DNA of 14,646 nucleotides, taken from assembly GCA_023437285.1 (NCBI GenBank), contig JAEZGP010000755.1, positions 1-14,646 on the forward strand, in the 5' to 3' direction. Made by a program: the position numbers and the translations under genes. The stretch is from Actinomycetes bacterium (GTDB taxonomy: Bacteria; Actinomycetota; Actinomycetes; Mycobacteriales; Micromonosporaceae). This document shows positions 1 through 8,130 of this stretch, piece after piece (position 1 is the first letter of the stretch; the number at the start of each line of letters is the position of its first letter). The notes below the pieces were generated by a model. It was given only the letters and a program-made list of their open reading frames with translations, made no database searches and was not told the DNA's origin.

Positions 1-779
1 TCGACCGCGTGCGTGCGCTTCAGGATCTCGTCCGGTACGGGCTGCGGGTCCGCTCGCACGTACGCCTTGACGATCTCGTCGTAGCGGTCCCGCAGGACGG
101 TGTTGGTCGGGTCGGCGCCGATGACGACGAACACGCCCGTGGGCCGGGTGTCGACCGCCCGGCAGACCAGGTCCGGCCGGTACTTCCCAAGCGCCGGGAT
201 GAGCCGGAAGACGTCGCCGGTCCACATCCGGGTGACCCGGTCACGGGCGGCCTCGGCCACCGATCGCGGCAGCATGTCGTCGATGACGATCACGCTGTGC
301 GGCGCCGCGTGCCGCTCGATGTTCATGAAGTCGCGCAGCGCGTACTCGAACAGGTGCATGCCGTCGATGAAGGCCAGGTCGATAGGGTCGCCGCCGAAGT
401 GCGCCGTCGGGTCCGGCCGGGCGAAGAAGTCGTCGCTGCCCTCGCGGTACAGGGCCACGTCGCAGCGGATCTCGCTGGTGATCGAGAAGGCGGGGTCGAT
501 GCCGATGCTGCGGCAGCGCGCCAACGCCAGGCTCAGCCCCGTGGAGACGCCGGTCTCCAGGTACGTGCGGGGGGCCAGCTTCATGTGCAGCGCGGCGAGA
601 AAGTGGTGCCGCGACATCTTGTGCGCGTCGTCGGGGTGCTGTTCGTCGATGAGGCCGGCCCGGGCGAGGGTCTGCGGCGGGATCGCGGCGCGCCGCCCGC
701 GGCGCAGAGCGCCCCACGCCCGTTCGCCCATGACCGGACGCAGTATCGACTTCACCAGTTCCGCGGATCGACCGGCCAT
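1..779 (-). CDS. Class I SAM-dependent methyltransferase, C-terminus beyond left edge
   Basis: The reading frame runs leftward from ATG at 779 through the window edge, giving 259 residues with no stop. The Rossmann-fold methyltransferase signature is visible: YLETGVSTGLSLALA (residues 73-87) is the glycine-rich SAM loop, IGIDPAF (92-98) is the acidic end of strand 2, IDLAFIDGMHLFEYALRD (133-150) covers strand 4, and VIVIDDMLPR (163-172) covers strand 5. This pattern fits the Methyltransf_24 type often found near sugar or cell-surface biosynthesis genes. The substrate cannot be told. A GAGGAGG stands about 12 nt before the ATG. An in-frame GTG four codons upstream lies directly against it and is less likely. 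Only the C-terminal end is missing. It is co-oriented with glyA but separated from it by a strong hairpin, so it is probably a separate transcription unit. Confidence 0.82.
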   Translation of the reverse strand, partial: MAGRSAELVKSILRPVMGERAWGALRRGRRAAIPPQTLARAGLIDEQHPDDAHKMSRHHFLAALHMKLAPRTYLETGVSTGLSLALARCRSIGIDPAFSITSEIRCDVALYREGSDDFFARPDPTAHFGGDPIDLAFIDGMHLFEYALRDFMNIERHAAPHSVIVIDDMLPRSVAEAARDRVTRMWTGDVFRLIPALGKYRPDLVCRAVDTRPTGVFVVIGADPTNTVLRDRYDEIVKAYVRADPQPVPDEILKRTHAV

Positions 780-827
780 GTCGGCACACACCCTCCTCGA
801 TCGGTGGGTGGTTCGCCGATAGTAGTT

Positions 828-875
828 GATCAGGCCGCGGACCACCGTGGTGACACGGCGACCCGCGGCCTGATC
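828..875 (-). terminator. Hairpin terminator downstream of glyA
   Basis: GATCAGGCCGCGG (828-840) and CCGCGGCCTGATC (863-875) form a perfect 13-bp stem around a 22-nt loop that holds a further short CACC/GGTG pairing. It starts 12 nt past the glyA stop codon. There is no long U-run, so it would be the U-poor terminator type common in high-GC actinobacteria. Being symmetric, it could also block transcription in the opposite direction. Confidence 0.7.
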
Positions 876-887
876 AGGCACGTGTCG

Positions 888-2156
888 TCAGGCGCTGGCG
901 TAGCCCGGCATGGGGAAGCCGGCCAGCAGGTCGGCGACCTCGCCGGCCACCCGGTCCAGCGTCGCGTCGTCGTCCTTGACGACCGCGGTGATGGCCTCGT
1001 CGTACCAGGTGGCGATCTGCGGCATGTGCTCCTCGGTGAGGCCGCGGGTGGTGATGGCCGCGGTGCCCAGGCGGATGCCGGACGGGTTCCACGGCTTGCG
1101 CGGGTCGTACGGCACGGTGTTGAAGTTCAGCTCGATGCCGGCCCGGTCGAGCGCCTTGGCGGCGGGCTTGCCCTCGACGCCCTTGTCGGTCAGGTCGATG
1201 AGGATCAGGTGATTGTCGGTGCCGCCCGATACCAGGTTGAAGCCCCGCTCCACCAGAGCGGCGGCGAGCGCCTTGCCGTTCGCGACCACCTGCGCGGCGT
1301 AGTCGCGGAACGACGGCTGCGCGGCCTCGCCGAGCGCGACCGCGATGCCGGCGGTCGTGTGGTTGTGCGGGCCGCCCTGCAGGCCGGGGAAGACCGCCTT
1401 GTCGATCGCGGTGGCGTGCTCGGCCGTACTCATCAGCATGGCGCCGCGCGGACCGCGCAGCGTCTTGTGCGTCGTGGTCGAGATCACGTCGGCGTGGCCG
1501 ACCGGCGAGGGGTGCGCGCCGCCCGCGATCAGGCCGGCGATGTGGGCGATGTCGGCCAGCAGCACGGCGTCGACCTCGCGGGCGATCGCGGCGAACGCGG
1601 GGAAGTCGATGGTGCGCGGGATGGCCGTACCGCCGCAGATGATCATCTTGGGCCGCTCGGCGAGCGCGAGTTCCCGGACGTGGTCCATGTCGATGCGGCC
1701 GGTGGCGCGGTCGACCGCGTAGTGCACCGGCCGGAACCACTTGCCGGTCGCCGATACCGGCGAGCCGTGCGTGAGGTGACCGCCGTGGGCCAGCTCCAGC
1801 GACAGGAACGTGTCGCCGGGCTGCAGGAACGCCAGGAAAACGGCCAGGTTCGCGGGGGAGCCGGAGTACGGCTGGACGTTGGCGTGGTCGACGCCGAACA
1901 GCGCCTCGGCGCGGGTGCGGGCCAGCTCCTCGATCGGGTCGACGAACTGCTGGCCCTCGTAGTAACGCTTGCCCGCGTAGCCCTCTGAGTACTTGTTCGT
2001 CAGGACCGTGCCGGTGGCCTCCAGGACCGCGGCGGAGACGTAGTTCTCCGAGGCGATCATGCGGAGCTTGTCGTGCTGGCGGGTCGCCTCGTCCTCGATC
2101 AGACCGGCGAGCTGCGGGTCCGCGGTGGCCAGATGCGACAGATGTGGTACGTGCAT
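888..2156 (-). CDS. glyA: Serine hydroxymethyltransferase
   Basis: This PLP enzyme converts serine and tetrahydrofolate to glycine and 5,10-methylene-tetrahydrofolate in the cytosol, feeding one-carbon units to purine and thymidylate synthesis. The 422-residue length is normal for the family. MIASENYVS (33-41), the NKYSEGYAGKRYYEG block (54-68), ELAHGGHLTHG (121-131), ADIAHIAGL (201-209) and the PLP-lysine motif TTTHKTLRGPRG (K231) are all present. The segment usually reading GxSAYPR is GGTAIPR here, and ADIAHIAGL replaces the more usual DMAHFAGL. It therefore looks like a divergent SHMT subtype rather than the commonest housekeeping sequence. ATG 2156 has AGGAGG seven nt upstream. Expression is probably controlled by the ZTP riboswitch in its leader. 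Confidence 0.97.
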   Translation of the reverse strand: MHVPHLSHLATADPQLAGLIEDEATRQHDKLRMIASENYVSAAVLEATGTVLTNKYSEGYAGKRYYEGQQFVDPIEELARTRAEALFGVDHANVQPYSGSPANLAVFLAFLQPGDTFLSLELAHGGHLTHGSPVSATGKWFRPVHYAVDRATGRIDMDHVRELALAERPKMIICGGTAIPRTIDFPAFAAIAREVDAVLLADIAHIAGLIAGGAHPSPVGHADVISTTTHKTLRGPRGAMLMSTAEHATAIDKAVFPGLQGGPHNHTTAGIAVALGEAAQPSFRDYAAQVVANGKALAAALVERGFNLVSGGTDNHLILIDLTDKGVEGKPAAKALDRAGIELNFNTVPYDPRKPWNPSGIRLGTAAITTRGLTEEHMPQIATWYDEAITAVVKDDDATLDRVAGEVADLLAGFPMPGYASA

Positions 2157-2163
2157 GAGCGTT

Positions 2164-2177
2164 CCTCCTGGCAGGAG
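2164..2177 (-). promoter_or_regulatory. Shine-Dalgarno-sequestering hairpin of glyA
   Basis: In the glyA mRNA, CTCCT (from 2173-2177) can pair with AGGAG (from 2165-2169) across a three-base loop. This hides the AGGAGG Shine-Dalgarno (2164-2169) that sits seven nt before the ATG. Just 5' of it a second small stem, GGTGAC-CCG-GTCACC (2181-2195), abuts the riboswitch 3' conserved element. Together they look like an expression platform acting on translation. The pairing is seen; the switching is inferred. Confidence 0.55.
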
Positions 2178-2185
2178 CCGGTGAC

Positions 2186-2273
2186 CGGGTCACCCAGGCG
2201 CGCGGTGTCCCGATCTACGGTCGCTCCCCGGTGGTTGATTCCACCTCAACTCATGCGCCAGTCGCGTCGTCGG
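2186..2273 (-). promoter_or_regulatory. ZTP (pfl motif) riboswitch
   Basis: Reading the minus strand from about 2273, the leader contains the hallmarks of the pfl/ZTP aptamer. CGACTGGCG is followed by the hairpin GGTGG-AATCA-ACCACC, then GGGGAGCGACC, a short linker, and finally the distal conserved element CGCGCGCCTGGGTG. The class senses ZTP/AICAR, signals of 10-formyl-tetrahydrofolate shortage, and is known upstream of glyA, folD and purH genes. Its position directly before glyA agrees. Identification is from memory of the consensus, and the ends are approximate. Confidence 0.88.
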
Positions 2274-2278
2274 CCCCC

Positions 2279-2284
2279 AGCTTA
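2279..2284 (-). promoter_or_regulatory. Possible -10 element for the glyA leader
   Basis: TAAGCT on the minus strand fits TAnnnT. It would start transcription about 6-8 nt downstream, at the 5' edge of the ZTP aptamer. No convincing -35 is visible. Placement fits the riboswitch, but the element alone is weak. Confidence 0.4.
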
Positions 2285-2319
2285 GCGCCTGCGCTACCGG
2301 ACGGCTGGCCGCGCACCGC

Positions 2320-3789
2320 CTACGCGCCGCGGTAGAGGCGGTCGAGGTCCACCAGTTCCACATCGTCGCGGTGGCGGGCAGCCGTCATCAGGTCCGAGGT
2401 GAATCCGGCTCGGGCGAACAGCAGCAGCTTGGGTGGTCGGCTCACCCGATCCGCGGGCAGGAGCTGCCGAAGATGGTCCAGTCGGGCCAGCTCGTGGACG
2501 CCCACCGAGGATGTGGTGCCCTTGGCCTCGCCGATGGCGACAATCGTCGAGCCGCCGGATGACGTCTTCTCGGCCACGACCACGTCCAGTTCGTGGCCCT
2601 GCTGGTGCTCCCGGCACGCGATGGTCGCGGGGAGCACTGAACTGGGCGTGCCGGCCAGGGTCCGCCGATCGGCGTGGTCGCGACACCAGCTTCGGGCCAG
2701 ATCCTCGAAGTGCGGGCCGTAGATCTTCGAAGCTACGGTGTCCGCCTGCTCGCGCCAGACCTGCTCCCCGCGACCGGAGATCAGTTCCGGTTCATGGCGC
2801 GCAATGATCAACTGATGGAGGCGGACGATCGGCTCGCTGACGCGGTACTCGCCCCGTTTGCTGCGGAGGGCGTCGTCGACGCGTTCCAGGAGGCCAATGT
2901 TCTCCAACCCGCTGAGCGGGTAGGCGATGGCTGTGGCGGGTCGGCCGAGCGCCGCCGCGATCTCCCCGCGCCGCGTCCGACCCGCGCTGATCGCCGCCAG
3001 CACCGCCGCGTACGACGACGGATCCGTGATCGTGGGCTCCTCACGCAGGAGCAGGCCGCCCTCCCGAAACATCGCGGACGCCGGGTTGAGCAGCCGCCGA
3101 ACCACCCAGGAGTCAAACGAGCGCGGGTCGGCAGGACCAGATCCACCGGACATCTCCAGGTAGGCGGGCGTCCCGCCGACGAGCGCGTGGACGCGGAACG
3201 CGAGCTCCGGCTGGTCGCCCAGACCCCAGAAGGCCGCCGCCTCCCGGTAACCGAACGGCCGCACCACCAGTTCCAGGACGGCGCGTCCGCGCAGCGGGGC
3301 GCCGCCGCCGAGCAGTTGCGCCATCGTGGTCAGGGCGCTGCCGCACAGAATCAGCCGCGTCCGGGTGTGTTCCTTGGCGTGGCTCAGCGGGCTGAGGGCC
3401 TGCTGCAGGTAGGAGGGCAACGCGGGGGTAGCGGCCGTCAGATACGGAAACTCGTCGATGATGACGGGCACCTGCCGCTCCTCGCCCAGGCGGAGCAGCT
3501 CCGCGAGAGCCTGGCGCCAGTCCGCGAACGCAACAGGCGCGCCGAGACCGCGGTAGGCCGCGTACGCGGCGCCGAGGTCGGCGAGGTTCATGGTCTCCGT
3601 CTGTTGGGTGGCGGCGAAGAGAAAACCACCCATTTCGCGGCTCAGCAGCTCAAGCAGCAGCGTCTTGCCCTGCCTGCGGCGGCCGTACACGAGGCCGAGC
3701 GTCGCCCCATGGGCCGGCGAAGAGACGAAGTCGACCAGCTCGGCCCACTCTGTGTCGCGCGCGAACAGGCGCGACGGTTTCTGAGTCAC
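2320..3789 (-). CDS. ATPase with winged-helix and nuclease-like C-terminus (ATPase_2/DUF234 class)
   Basis: The 489 residues begin with a P-loop ATPase: Walker A GRRRQGKT (36-43), Walker B VIIDEFPYL (109-117), and a sensor-like LILCGS (146-151). A winged-helix segment follows at about 260-318 (RGEIAAALGRPATAIAYPLSGL, then LLERVDD). The end resembles a PD-(D/E)xK nuclease fold: FEDLARSW (361-368), ELDVVVAE (400-407, with D402) and IGEAK (419-423, with E421 and K423). This order is that of the archaeal-type ATPases with a DUF234 tail, whose role is poorly known; defence or mobile-element links are often suspected. GTG 3789 is chosen because the family motif FARDTEW follows closely, and TATCAT lies six nt upstream without a Shine-Dalgarno, suggesting a leaderless mRNA. 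It sits between ilvD and glyA with no metabolic link to either and may be an insertion. Confidence 0.85.
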   Translation of the reverse strand: MTQKPSRLFARDTEWAELVDFVSSPAHGATLGLVYGRRRQGKTLLLELLSREMGGFLFAATQQTETMNLADLGAAYAAYRGLGAPVAFADWRQALAELLRLGEERQVPVIIDEFPYLTAATPALPSYLQQALSPLSHAKEHTRTRLILCGSALTTMAQLLGGGAPLRGRAVLELVVRPFGYREAAAFWGLGDQPELAFRVHALVGGTPAYLEMSGGSGPADPRSFDSWVVRRLLNPASAMFREGGLLLREEPTITDPSSYAAVLAAISAGRTRRGEIAAALGRPATAIAYPLSGLENIGLLERVDDALRSKRGEYRVSEPIVRLHQLIIARHEPELISGRGEQVWREQADTVASKIYGPHFEDLARSWCRDHADRRTLAGTPSSVLPATIACREHQQGHELDVVVAEKTSSGGSTIVAIGEAKGTTSSVGVHELARLDHLRQLLPADRVSRPPKLLLFARAGFTSDLMTAARHRDDVELVDLDRLYRGA

Positions 3790-3795
3790 GCAGGA

Positions 3796-3831
3796 ATGAT
3801 AACTCCAGTTATAATAACTTGAGTTATAACT
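3796..3831 (-). promoter_or_regulatory. Palindromic operator cluster and promoter of the ATPase gene
   Basis: This is an AT-rich island in a GC-rich context. ATAACT-CC-AGTTAT (3799-3812) and ATAACT-TG-AGTTAT (3814-3827) are two 14-bp palindromes on a 15-bp pitch. A third perfect palindrome, AGTTATAACT (3822-3831), overlaps the second. On the minus strand TATCAT (3796-3801) is a good -10 placed six nt before the GTG start. The palindromes cover the -10 and the region where a -35 would lie, as expected for a repressor operator. The ATPase carries a winged helix, so autoregulation is a reasonable guess. Confidence 0.65.
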
Positions 3832-3835
3832 CCTC

Positions 3836-5683
3836 CTATTCGGGCACGCGGCGGTAGGCGCCGTCGCTGGCCGAGGTGGCCATCGAGGCGTACGCGCGCA
3901 GCGCAGCGGACACCGGCCGGTCCCGGTCCACCGGCGTGTACGGCCGGTCGCGCTTCTCCTGCGCGATGCGCCGGGCGTCGAGCACGTCGTCGGGCACGTT
4001 GAGCGTGATGGACCGCGCCGGGATGTCGATGGCGATCTCGTCGCCCTCCTCGACCAGGGCGATCAGGCCGCCGCCGGCCGCCTCGGGGGAGATGTGCCCG
4101 ATGGACAGCCCGCTCGTGCCGCCCGAGAAGCGGCCGTCGGTGATGAGCGCGCACGCCCGGCCCAGCCCGCGCCCCTTGAGGAACGACGTCGGGTAGAGCA
4201 TCTCCTGCATGCCCGGGCCGCCCTTGGGGCCCTCGTAGCGGATCACCACGACGTCGCCGGCCACGACGGACTTGTTGAGGATGCCCTCGACGGCCGCGTC
4301 CTGCGACTCGAAGACCCGGGCCCGCCCGGTGAACCGCAGGTTCTCCTCGGGCACGCCGGCCGTCTTCACCACGCAGCCGTCCGGGGCCAGGTTGCCGTGC
4401 AGGATCGCCAGGCCACCGTCGGCCGTGTACGCGTGCGCCACGTCGCGGATGCAGCCGTCCGCCCCATCGGTGTCCAGCGAAGCCCAGCGGTTGTCCGTCG
4501 AGAAGGGCTCGGTCGTACGCACGCCGCCCGGCGCCGCGTGGAACAGCTCGATGGCCCGCTCGCTGGCCTTGCCGCCGCGCACGTCCCACTCGGCGAGCCA
4601 GGTGTCGAGGTCGGGGGCGTGCACGGCGTGCACGTCCCGGTTGAGCAGGCCGGCGCGGTCCAGCTCGCCCAGCAAAGCGGGGATGCCGCCGGCCCGGTGC
4701 ACGTCCTCCATGTGGTATTTCTGCGTGTTCGGCGCGACCTTGGACAGGCATGGCACCCGGCGCGAGATCTCGTCGATGTCGGTCACGCTGAAGTCCAGCT
4801 CGGCCTCGCGGGCGGCGGCCAGCAGGTGCAGCACGGTGTTGGTCGAGCCGCCCATGGCCACGTCGAGGGCCACGGCGTTCTCGAAGGCGGCGCGGGTCGC
4901 GATGGCCCGGGGCAGCACGGAGGCGTCGTCGCCGGCGTAGTAGCGCCGGGCCAGGTCCACGATCAGCGTGCCGGCGGTGGTGAACAGGTCGCGCCGGGCC
5001 GCGTGGGTGGCCAGGGTCGAGCCGTTGCCGGGCAGCGACAGCCCGATGGCCTCCGTGAGGCAGTTCATCGAGTTGGCGGTGAACATGCCCGAGCAGGAGC
5101 CGCAGGTCGGACACGCCGAGCGCTCGATCACGCCGAGCTGCTCGTCGGACACCTTCTCGTCCGCCGAGGCGATCATCGCGTCGATCAGATCGAGCTTGTG
5201 GGTCACCACGCCGTCGACCGACACCGTCTTGCCGGCCTCCATCGGGCCGCCGGAGACGAAGACCGTCGGGATGTTGAGCCGCAGCGCGGCGAGCAGCATG
5301 CCCGGGGTGATCTTGTCGCAGTTGGAGATGCAGACCAGCGCGTCGGCGCAGTGCGCCTCCACCATGTATTCCACCGCGTCGGCGATCAGCTCGCGCGAGG
5401 GCAGCGAGTAGAGCATGCCGCCGTGCCCCATGGCGATGCCGTCATCCACCGCGATCGTGTTGAACTCCCGGCCGATGCCGCCGGCCTCCTCGATCGCCTC
5501 GCTCACCAGCGCGCCGAGGTTGCGCAGGTGGACGTGGCCCGGCACGAACTGGGTGAAGCTGTTCGCGACCGCCACGATCGGCTTGCCGAAATCGGCGTCG
5601 GTCATCCCGGTGGCCCGCCAGAGGGCCCGGGCGCCGGCCATGTTGCGACCCGAGGTGGACGTCGTGGAGCGTAGTTGCGGCAT
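3836..5683 (-). CDS. ilvD: Dihydroxy-acid dehydratase
   Basis: This iron-sulfur enzyme dehydrates 2,3-dihydroxy-isovalerate and 2,3-dihydroxy-3-methylvalerate to the keto acids that precede valine, leucine and isoleucine. The 615 residues match the usual length and align throughout with the E. coli-type enzyme. [13 protein letters not shown] (41-53), [20 protein letters not shown] (79-98), [10 protein letters not shown] (C122) and [18 protein letters not shown] (190-207) are intact; these last two hold the cluster-ligand cysteines. [17 protein letters not shown], a conserved C-terminal motif, is also present. The ATG at 5683 has no clear Shine-Dalgarno and sits seven nt after a possible -10, so the mRNA may be leaderless. 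ilvBNC lies about 2.6 kb away on the other strand, beyond the GGDEF-EAL gene. Confidence 0.97.
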   Translation of the reverse strand: MPQLRSTTSTSGRNMAGARALWRATGMTDADFGKPIVAVANSFTQFVPGHVHLRNLGALVSEAIEEAGGIGREFNTIAVDDGIAMGHGGMLYSLPSRELIADAVEYMVEAHCADALVCISNCDKITPGMLLAALRLNIPTVFVSGGPMEAGKTVSVDGVVTHKLDLIDAMIASADEKVSDEQLGVIERSACPTCGSCSGMFTANSMNCLTEAIGLSLPGNGSTLATHAARRDLFTTAGTLIVDLARRYYAGDDASVLPRAIATRAAFENAVALDVAMGGSTNTVLHLLAAAREAELDFSVTDIDEISRRVPCLSKVAPNTQKYHMEDVHRAGGIPALLGELDRAGLLNRDVHAVHAPDLDTWLAEWDVRGGKASERAIELFHAAPGGVRTTEPFSTDNRWASLDTDGADGCIRDVAHAYTADGGLAILHGNLAPDGCVVKTAGVPEENLRFTGRARVFESQDAAVEGILNKSVVAGDVVVIRYEGPKGGPGMQEMLYPTSFLKGRGLGRACALITDGRFSGGTSGLSIGHISPEAAGGGLIALVEEGDEIAIDIPARSITLNVPDDVLDARRIAQEKRDRPYTPVDRDRPVSAALRAYASMATSASDGAYRRVPE

Positions 5684-5690
5684 GCGCCCT

Positions 5691-5718
5691 AGTGTGGCAC
5701 CGCTGCGGCATTCGGCAA
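5691..5718 (-). promoter_or_regulatory. Possible ilvD promoter
   Basis: On the minus strand TTGCCG (5713-5718) and CACACT (5691-5696) are separated by 16 bp, and the ATG of ilvD begins seven nt after the -10. This arrangement implies a leaderless transcript, common in actinobacteria. Neither hexamer is a strong match. Confidence 0.4.
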
Positions 5719-5780
5719 GTCACCGGCTCGCGGGCCGCCCACCAAGCGGGAGGGCGGGGCGGTGTGATCCGTGCCTCGGT

Positions 5781-5809
5781 GTCCGGTATTCGCCGGTCAC
5801 GCACCGGAC
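5781..5809. other. Inverted repeat in the ilvD/GGDEF-EAL divergent gap
   Basis: GTCCGGT (5781-5787) and ACCGGAC (5803-5809) form a 7-bp inverted repeat separated by 15 bp, inside the 156-bp region between two divergent genes. It could be an operator or a small hairpin in a 5' leader. GC-rich palindromes arise easily by chance here. Confidence 0.25.
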
Positions 5810-5839
5810 CTCCCATAGGCGTGCCGGATAGGGCAGAGT

Positions 5840-8071
5840 GTGACCGTGCCCCTGACCCCCGGGCTCCGCTCCATTGTGGAGATCACCGCGTTCGCCGGCG
5901 GCGGCGTCGCCGCGCTGTGCGTGCTTGCCGTGCTGCTCGCGCTGCGCAACCTGCGCGACGCGTGGCGCCGGGCGTACGTGTGGCTGTGCGTGGGGATGAC
6001 GGCCAGCGCCGTCTCGCTCGTGGTGACCGCGCTGGTGGCGCACGGCTCGGCGCAGGCGCAGCCCGTCGCCTGGGTCGCCGCCGTGGGCGGCACGGTGGCG
6101 GCCGTACCGTTCGTGATCGGCCTGCTGGACCTGCTGGGCCCCGACGCCGGGGCGCGGGCGAAGGTGCGGCACGGCCTCGACGGCTTCGTTCTGGGCTCCA
6201 ACATCTTCTTCGTCGGCTGGATCACCTTCATCGCGATCGCCGACGACCCCCTCACCCCGGGCCTGACCGCCCGGTTCCTGGTGATCGCCCTGCCGGCGGC
6301 CGTGGCGGCGTGCGTGGCCGGGCTGGCCATCATGACGGCGACGCGGGCGGTCACCCCGCGCCGGTTCGCCGTGCTGGCCGCGCTCGGCGCCGCGCTGGCC
6401 GCCGTCGGCGGGCTGGCGGGCGTACTCGTGTGCTGTTTTCCGGAGGCCATCCGGGCCGGCAGTTCGGTGATCCCGCTCGGCGCCGGCTGCCTGTGCATCG
6501 CGGTGGCCGCGACCCTGGTGGGCCGGGCGGGCGCCGAGGTGGCGACCGTCGCCGAGGGGGCGCCCAACAACGTGTGGTTGACGCTGTGCGTGGGCGCGGC
6601 GTTCGTCGGCGGCGGCTTCGAGGTCATCACGACCGGGCGGCTCGCGTCGGTGAGCGCGATCGCGGGGGCCGCGGTCCTGCTGGCGTTGTTCGCCCGGCTC
6701 ACCATCGCGTTGCGCGACGTCAGCGGCCACGCCGACAAGCTGGAGGTCAGCGAGAAGCACTTCCGTGCGATGGCCTACACCGACCCGCTGACGAATCTCG
6801 GCAACCGCCGGCGGCTGACCGAGACGCTGCGCCACCCGCGTGCCCCGCAGGGCGTCGCGGCCGTGCTCGCCATCGACCTGGACGGCTTCAAGAACATCAA
6901 CGACCTGCACGGGCACGAGATCGGCGACGCGGTCCTGCTCGAAGTGGGTCGCCGGTTGCGGGCCAGCATCCGCCCCGGCGACGTACCCGTACGGCTCGGT
7001 GGCGACGAGTTCGCCGTGCTCACCTGGGCGCCCGAGGAGGTCGCCCGGACCGTCGCCGATCGCCTGCTGACGGTGCTGTCGCGGCCGTACCACGTCGGCG
7101 GGGTGACGGTCGACATCACGGCCAGCATCGGGCTGGCCAGCGGCGAGCCGCTGGCCGTGTTCCGGCACGCCGACGTGGCGCTGCGGGTGGCCAAGCAGGG
7201 CGGCAAGGGCCGCGTGGAGCACTACGACAGCACGTACGACGGGTGGATCCGCCGCCGGGTGACCCTGGAGCAGGGTCTGCGCCGGGCGATCCCGCGTGGC
7301 GAACTGAGCCTGAGCTACCAGCCCGTGGTGGCCCTGCCCGAGGGGCGGCCGGTCGGGGTGGAGGCGCTGCTGCGCTGGAGCCACGCGGAGCTCGGGCCGG
7401 TGTCGCCGGGCGAGTTCATCCCGGTGGCCGAGGAGACCGGCATGATCGGCGAGCTGGGCCGGTGGACGGTTCACGAGGCCTGCCACCAGCTCTCACTCTG
7501 GCTGGCCGAGGGCCACGACCTGTGGCTCGCGGTCAACGTGTCGGTGCGCGAGCTGAGGGGCCTGCGCTACGCCGAGCACGTCGCCGAGGTGCTGCGCGAG
7601 CACCACGTACCGCCCCACCGGCTGGTGATCGAGGTCACCGAGCAGAGCGTGGCCGACGACATCGAGGAGCTCGCCCGTCCGCTGGCCGCGCTGCGCGAGC
7701 TGGGCGTACGGGTGGCGCTGGACGACTTCGGGTCGGGGTACTCGTCGCTGGGCCAGCTGTGGAAGCTCCCGGTCGACGTCATCAAGATCGATCGTGAGCT
7801 GGTGGCGGAGCCGGCGCGGCCGGCCGGCGAGGGCGTGACTCCTACCACTGCCGGGCCGCTCGTGGACATCGTCGTGCAGCTCGGCGAGCGGCTCGGACTG
7901 CAGGTGGTCGCCGAGGGCGTGGAGGACGACGACCAGCGCTCCATCGTCGAGCAGGCGGGCTGTCACCTCGGCCAGGGCTACCTTTTCGGGCGGGCCATGC
8001 CGGCCGAGCACGTCGAGGCGCTTCTCGCGAACGAAACCGCTCCGCGCCTGGTAGATCCCACTGAAGCATGA
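5840..8071 (+). CDS. Membrane-anchored GGDEF-EAL cyclic-di-GMP turnover protein
   Basis: The 743 residues hold about nine hydrophobic segments (roughly 13-292) with no recognised sensor domain. A diguanylate cyclase domain follows (about 310-465) and then an EAL phosphodiesterase domain (about 472-730). The cyclase keeps DxLTxLxNRR (315-324), the active-site GGDEF (387-391) and an inhibitory I-site RPGD (378-381) exactly five residues before it. The EAL domain keeps EAL (508-510), NVS (566-568), EVTE (598-601), DDFGSGYSSL (628-637), KID (649-651) and AEGVED (691-696). Both halves therefore look catalytically competent by motif, and the net activity cannot be predicted. GTG 5840 follows AGGG by six nt; GTG 5846 is an alternative. 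The gene is divergent from ilvD and upstream of ilvB, with no metabolic link to either. Confidence 0.93.
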   Translation: MTVPLTPGLRSIVEITAFAGGGVAALCVLAVLLALRNLRDAWRRAYVWLCVGMTASAVSLVVTALVAHGSAQAQPVAWVAAVGGTVAAVPFVIGLLDLLGPDAGARAKVRHGLDGFVLGSNIFFVGWITFIAIADDPLTPGLTARFLVIALPAAVAACVAGLAIMTATRAVTPRRFAVLAALGAALAAVGGLAGVLVCCFPEAIRAGSSVIPLGAGCLCIAVAATLVGRAGAEVATVAEGAPNNVWLTLCVGAAFVGGGFEVITTGRLASVSAIAGAAVLLALFARLTIALRDVSGHADKLEVSEKHFRAMAYTDPLTNLGNRRRLTETLRHPRAPQGVAAVLAIDLDGFKNINDLHGHEIGDAVLLEVGRRLRASIRPGDVPVRLGGDEFAVLTWAPEEVARTVADRLLTVLSRPYHVGGVTVDITASIGLASGEPLAVFRHADVALRVAKQGGKGRVEHYDSTYDGWIRRRVTLEQGLRRAIPRGELSLSYQPVVALPEGRPVGVEALLRWSHAELGPVSPGEFIPVAEETGMIGELGRWTVHEACHQLSLWLAEGHDLWLAVNVSVRELRGLRYAEHVAEVLREHHVPPHRLVIEVTEQSVADDIEELARPLAALRELGVRVALDDFGSGYSSLGQLWKLPVDVIKIDRELVAEPARPAGEGVTPTTAGPLVDIVVQLGERLGLQVVAEGVEDDDQRSIVEQAGCHLGQGYLFGRAMPAEHVEALLANETAPRLVDPTEA

Positions 8072-8095
8072 TCGTTTACCAACATGCGAGACGAG

Positions 8096-8124
8096 TTGAC
8101 GCGCGAGATGAGATAAGGCAGTCT
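8096..8124 (+). promoter_or_regulatory. Likely promoter of the ilvBNC attenuator transcript
   Basis: TTGACG (8096-8101) is a near-perfect -35. With a 17-bp spacer the -10 would be CAGTCT (8119-8124), six nt before the ATG of the leader peptide. The leader peptide would then be translated from a leaderless transcript, an arrangement seen with actinobacterial attenuators. The -35 is good and the -10 is only fair. Confidence 0.55.
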
Positions 8125-8130
8125 GTCGTC

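Noticed and set aside
9..1988. Plus-strand open frame of 659 codons opposite the methyltransferase and glyA
   Set aside because: It is antisense to two well-supported genes, has arginine/valine-rich composition typical of a GC-driven shadow frame, and crosses their intergenic terminator.
2674..3822. Plus-strand open frame of 382 codons opposite the ATPase gene
   Set aside because: It has no recognisable motifs and lies antisense to a protein with intact Walker A and B and nuclease motifs.
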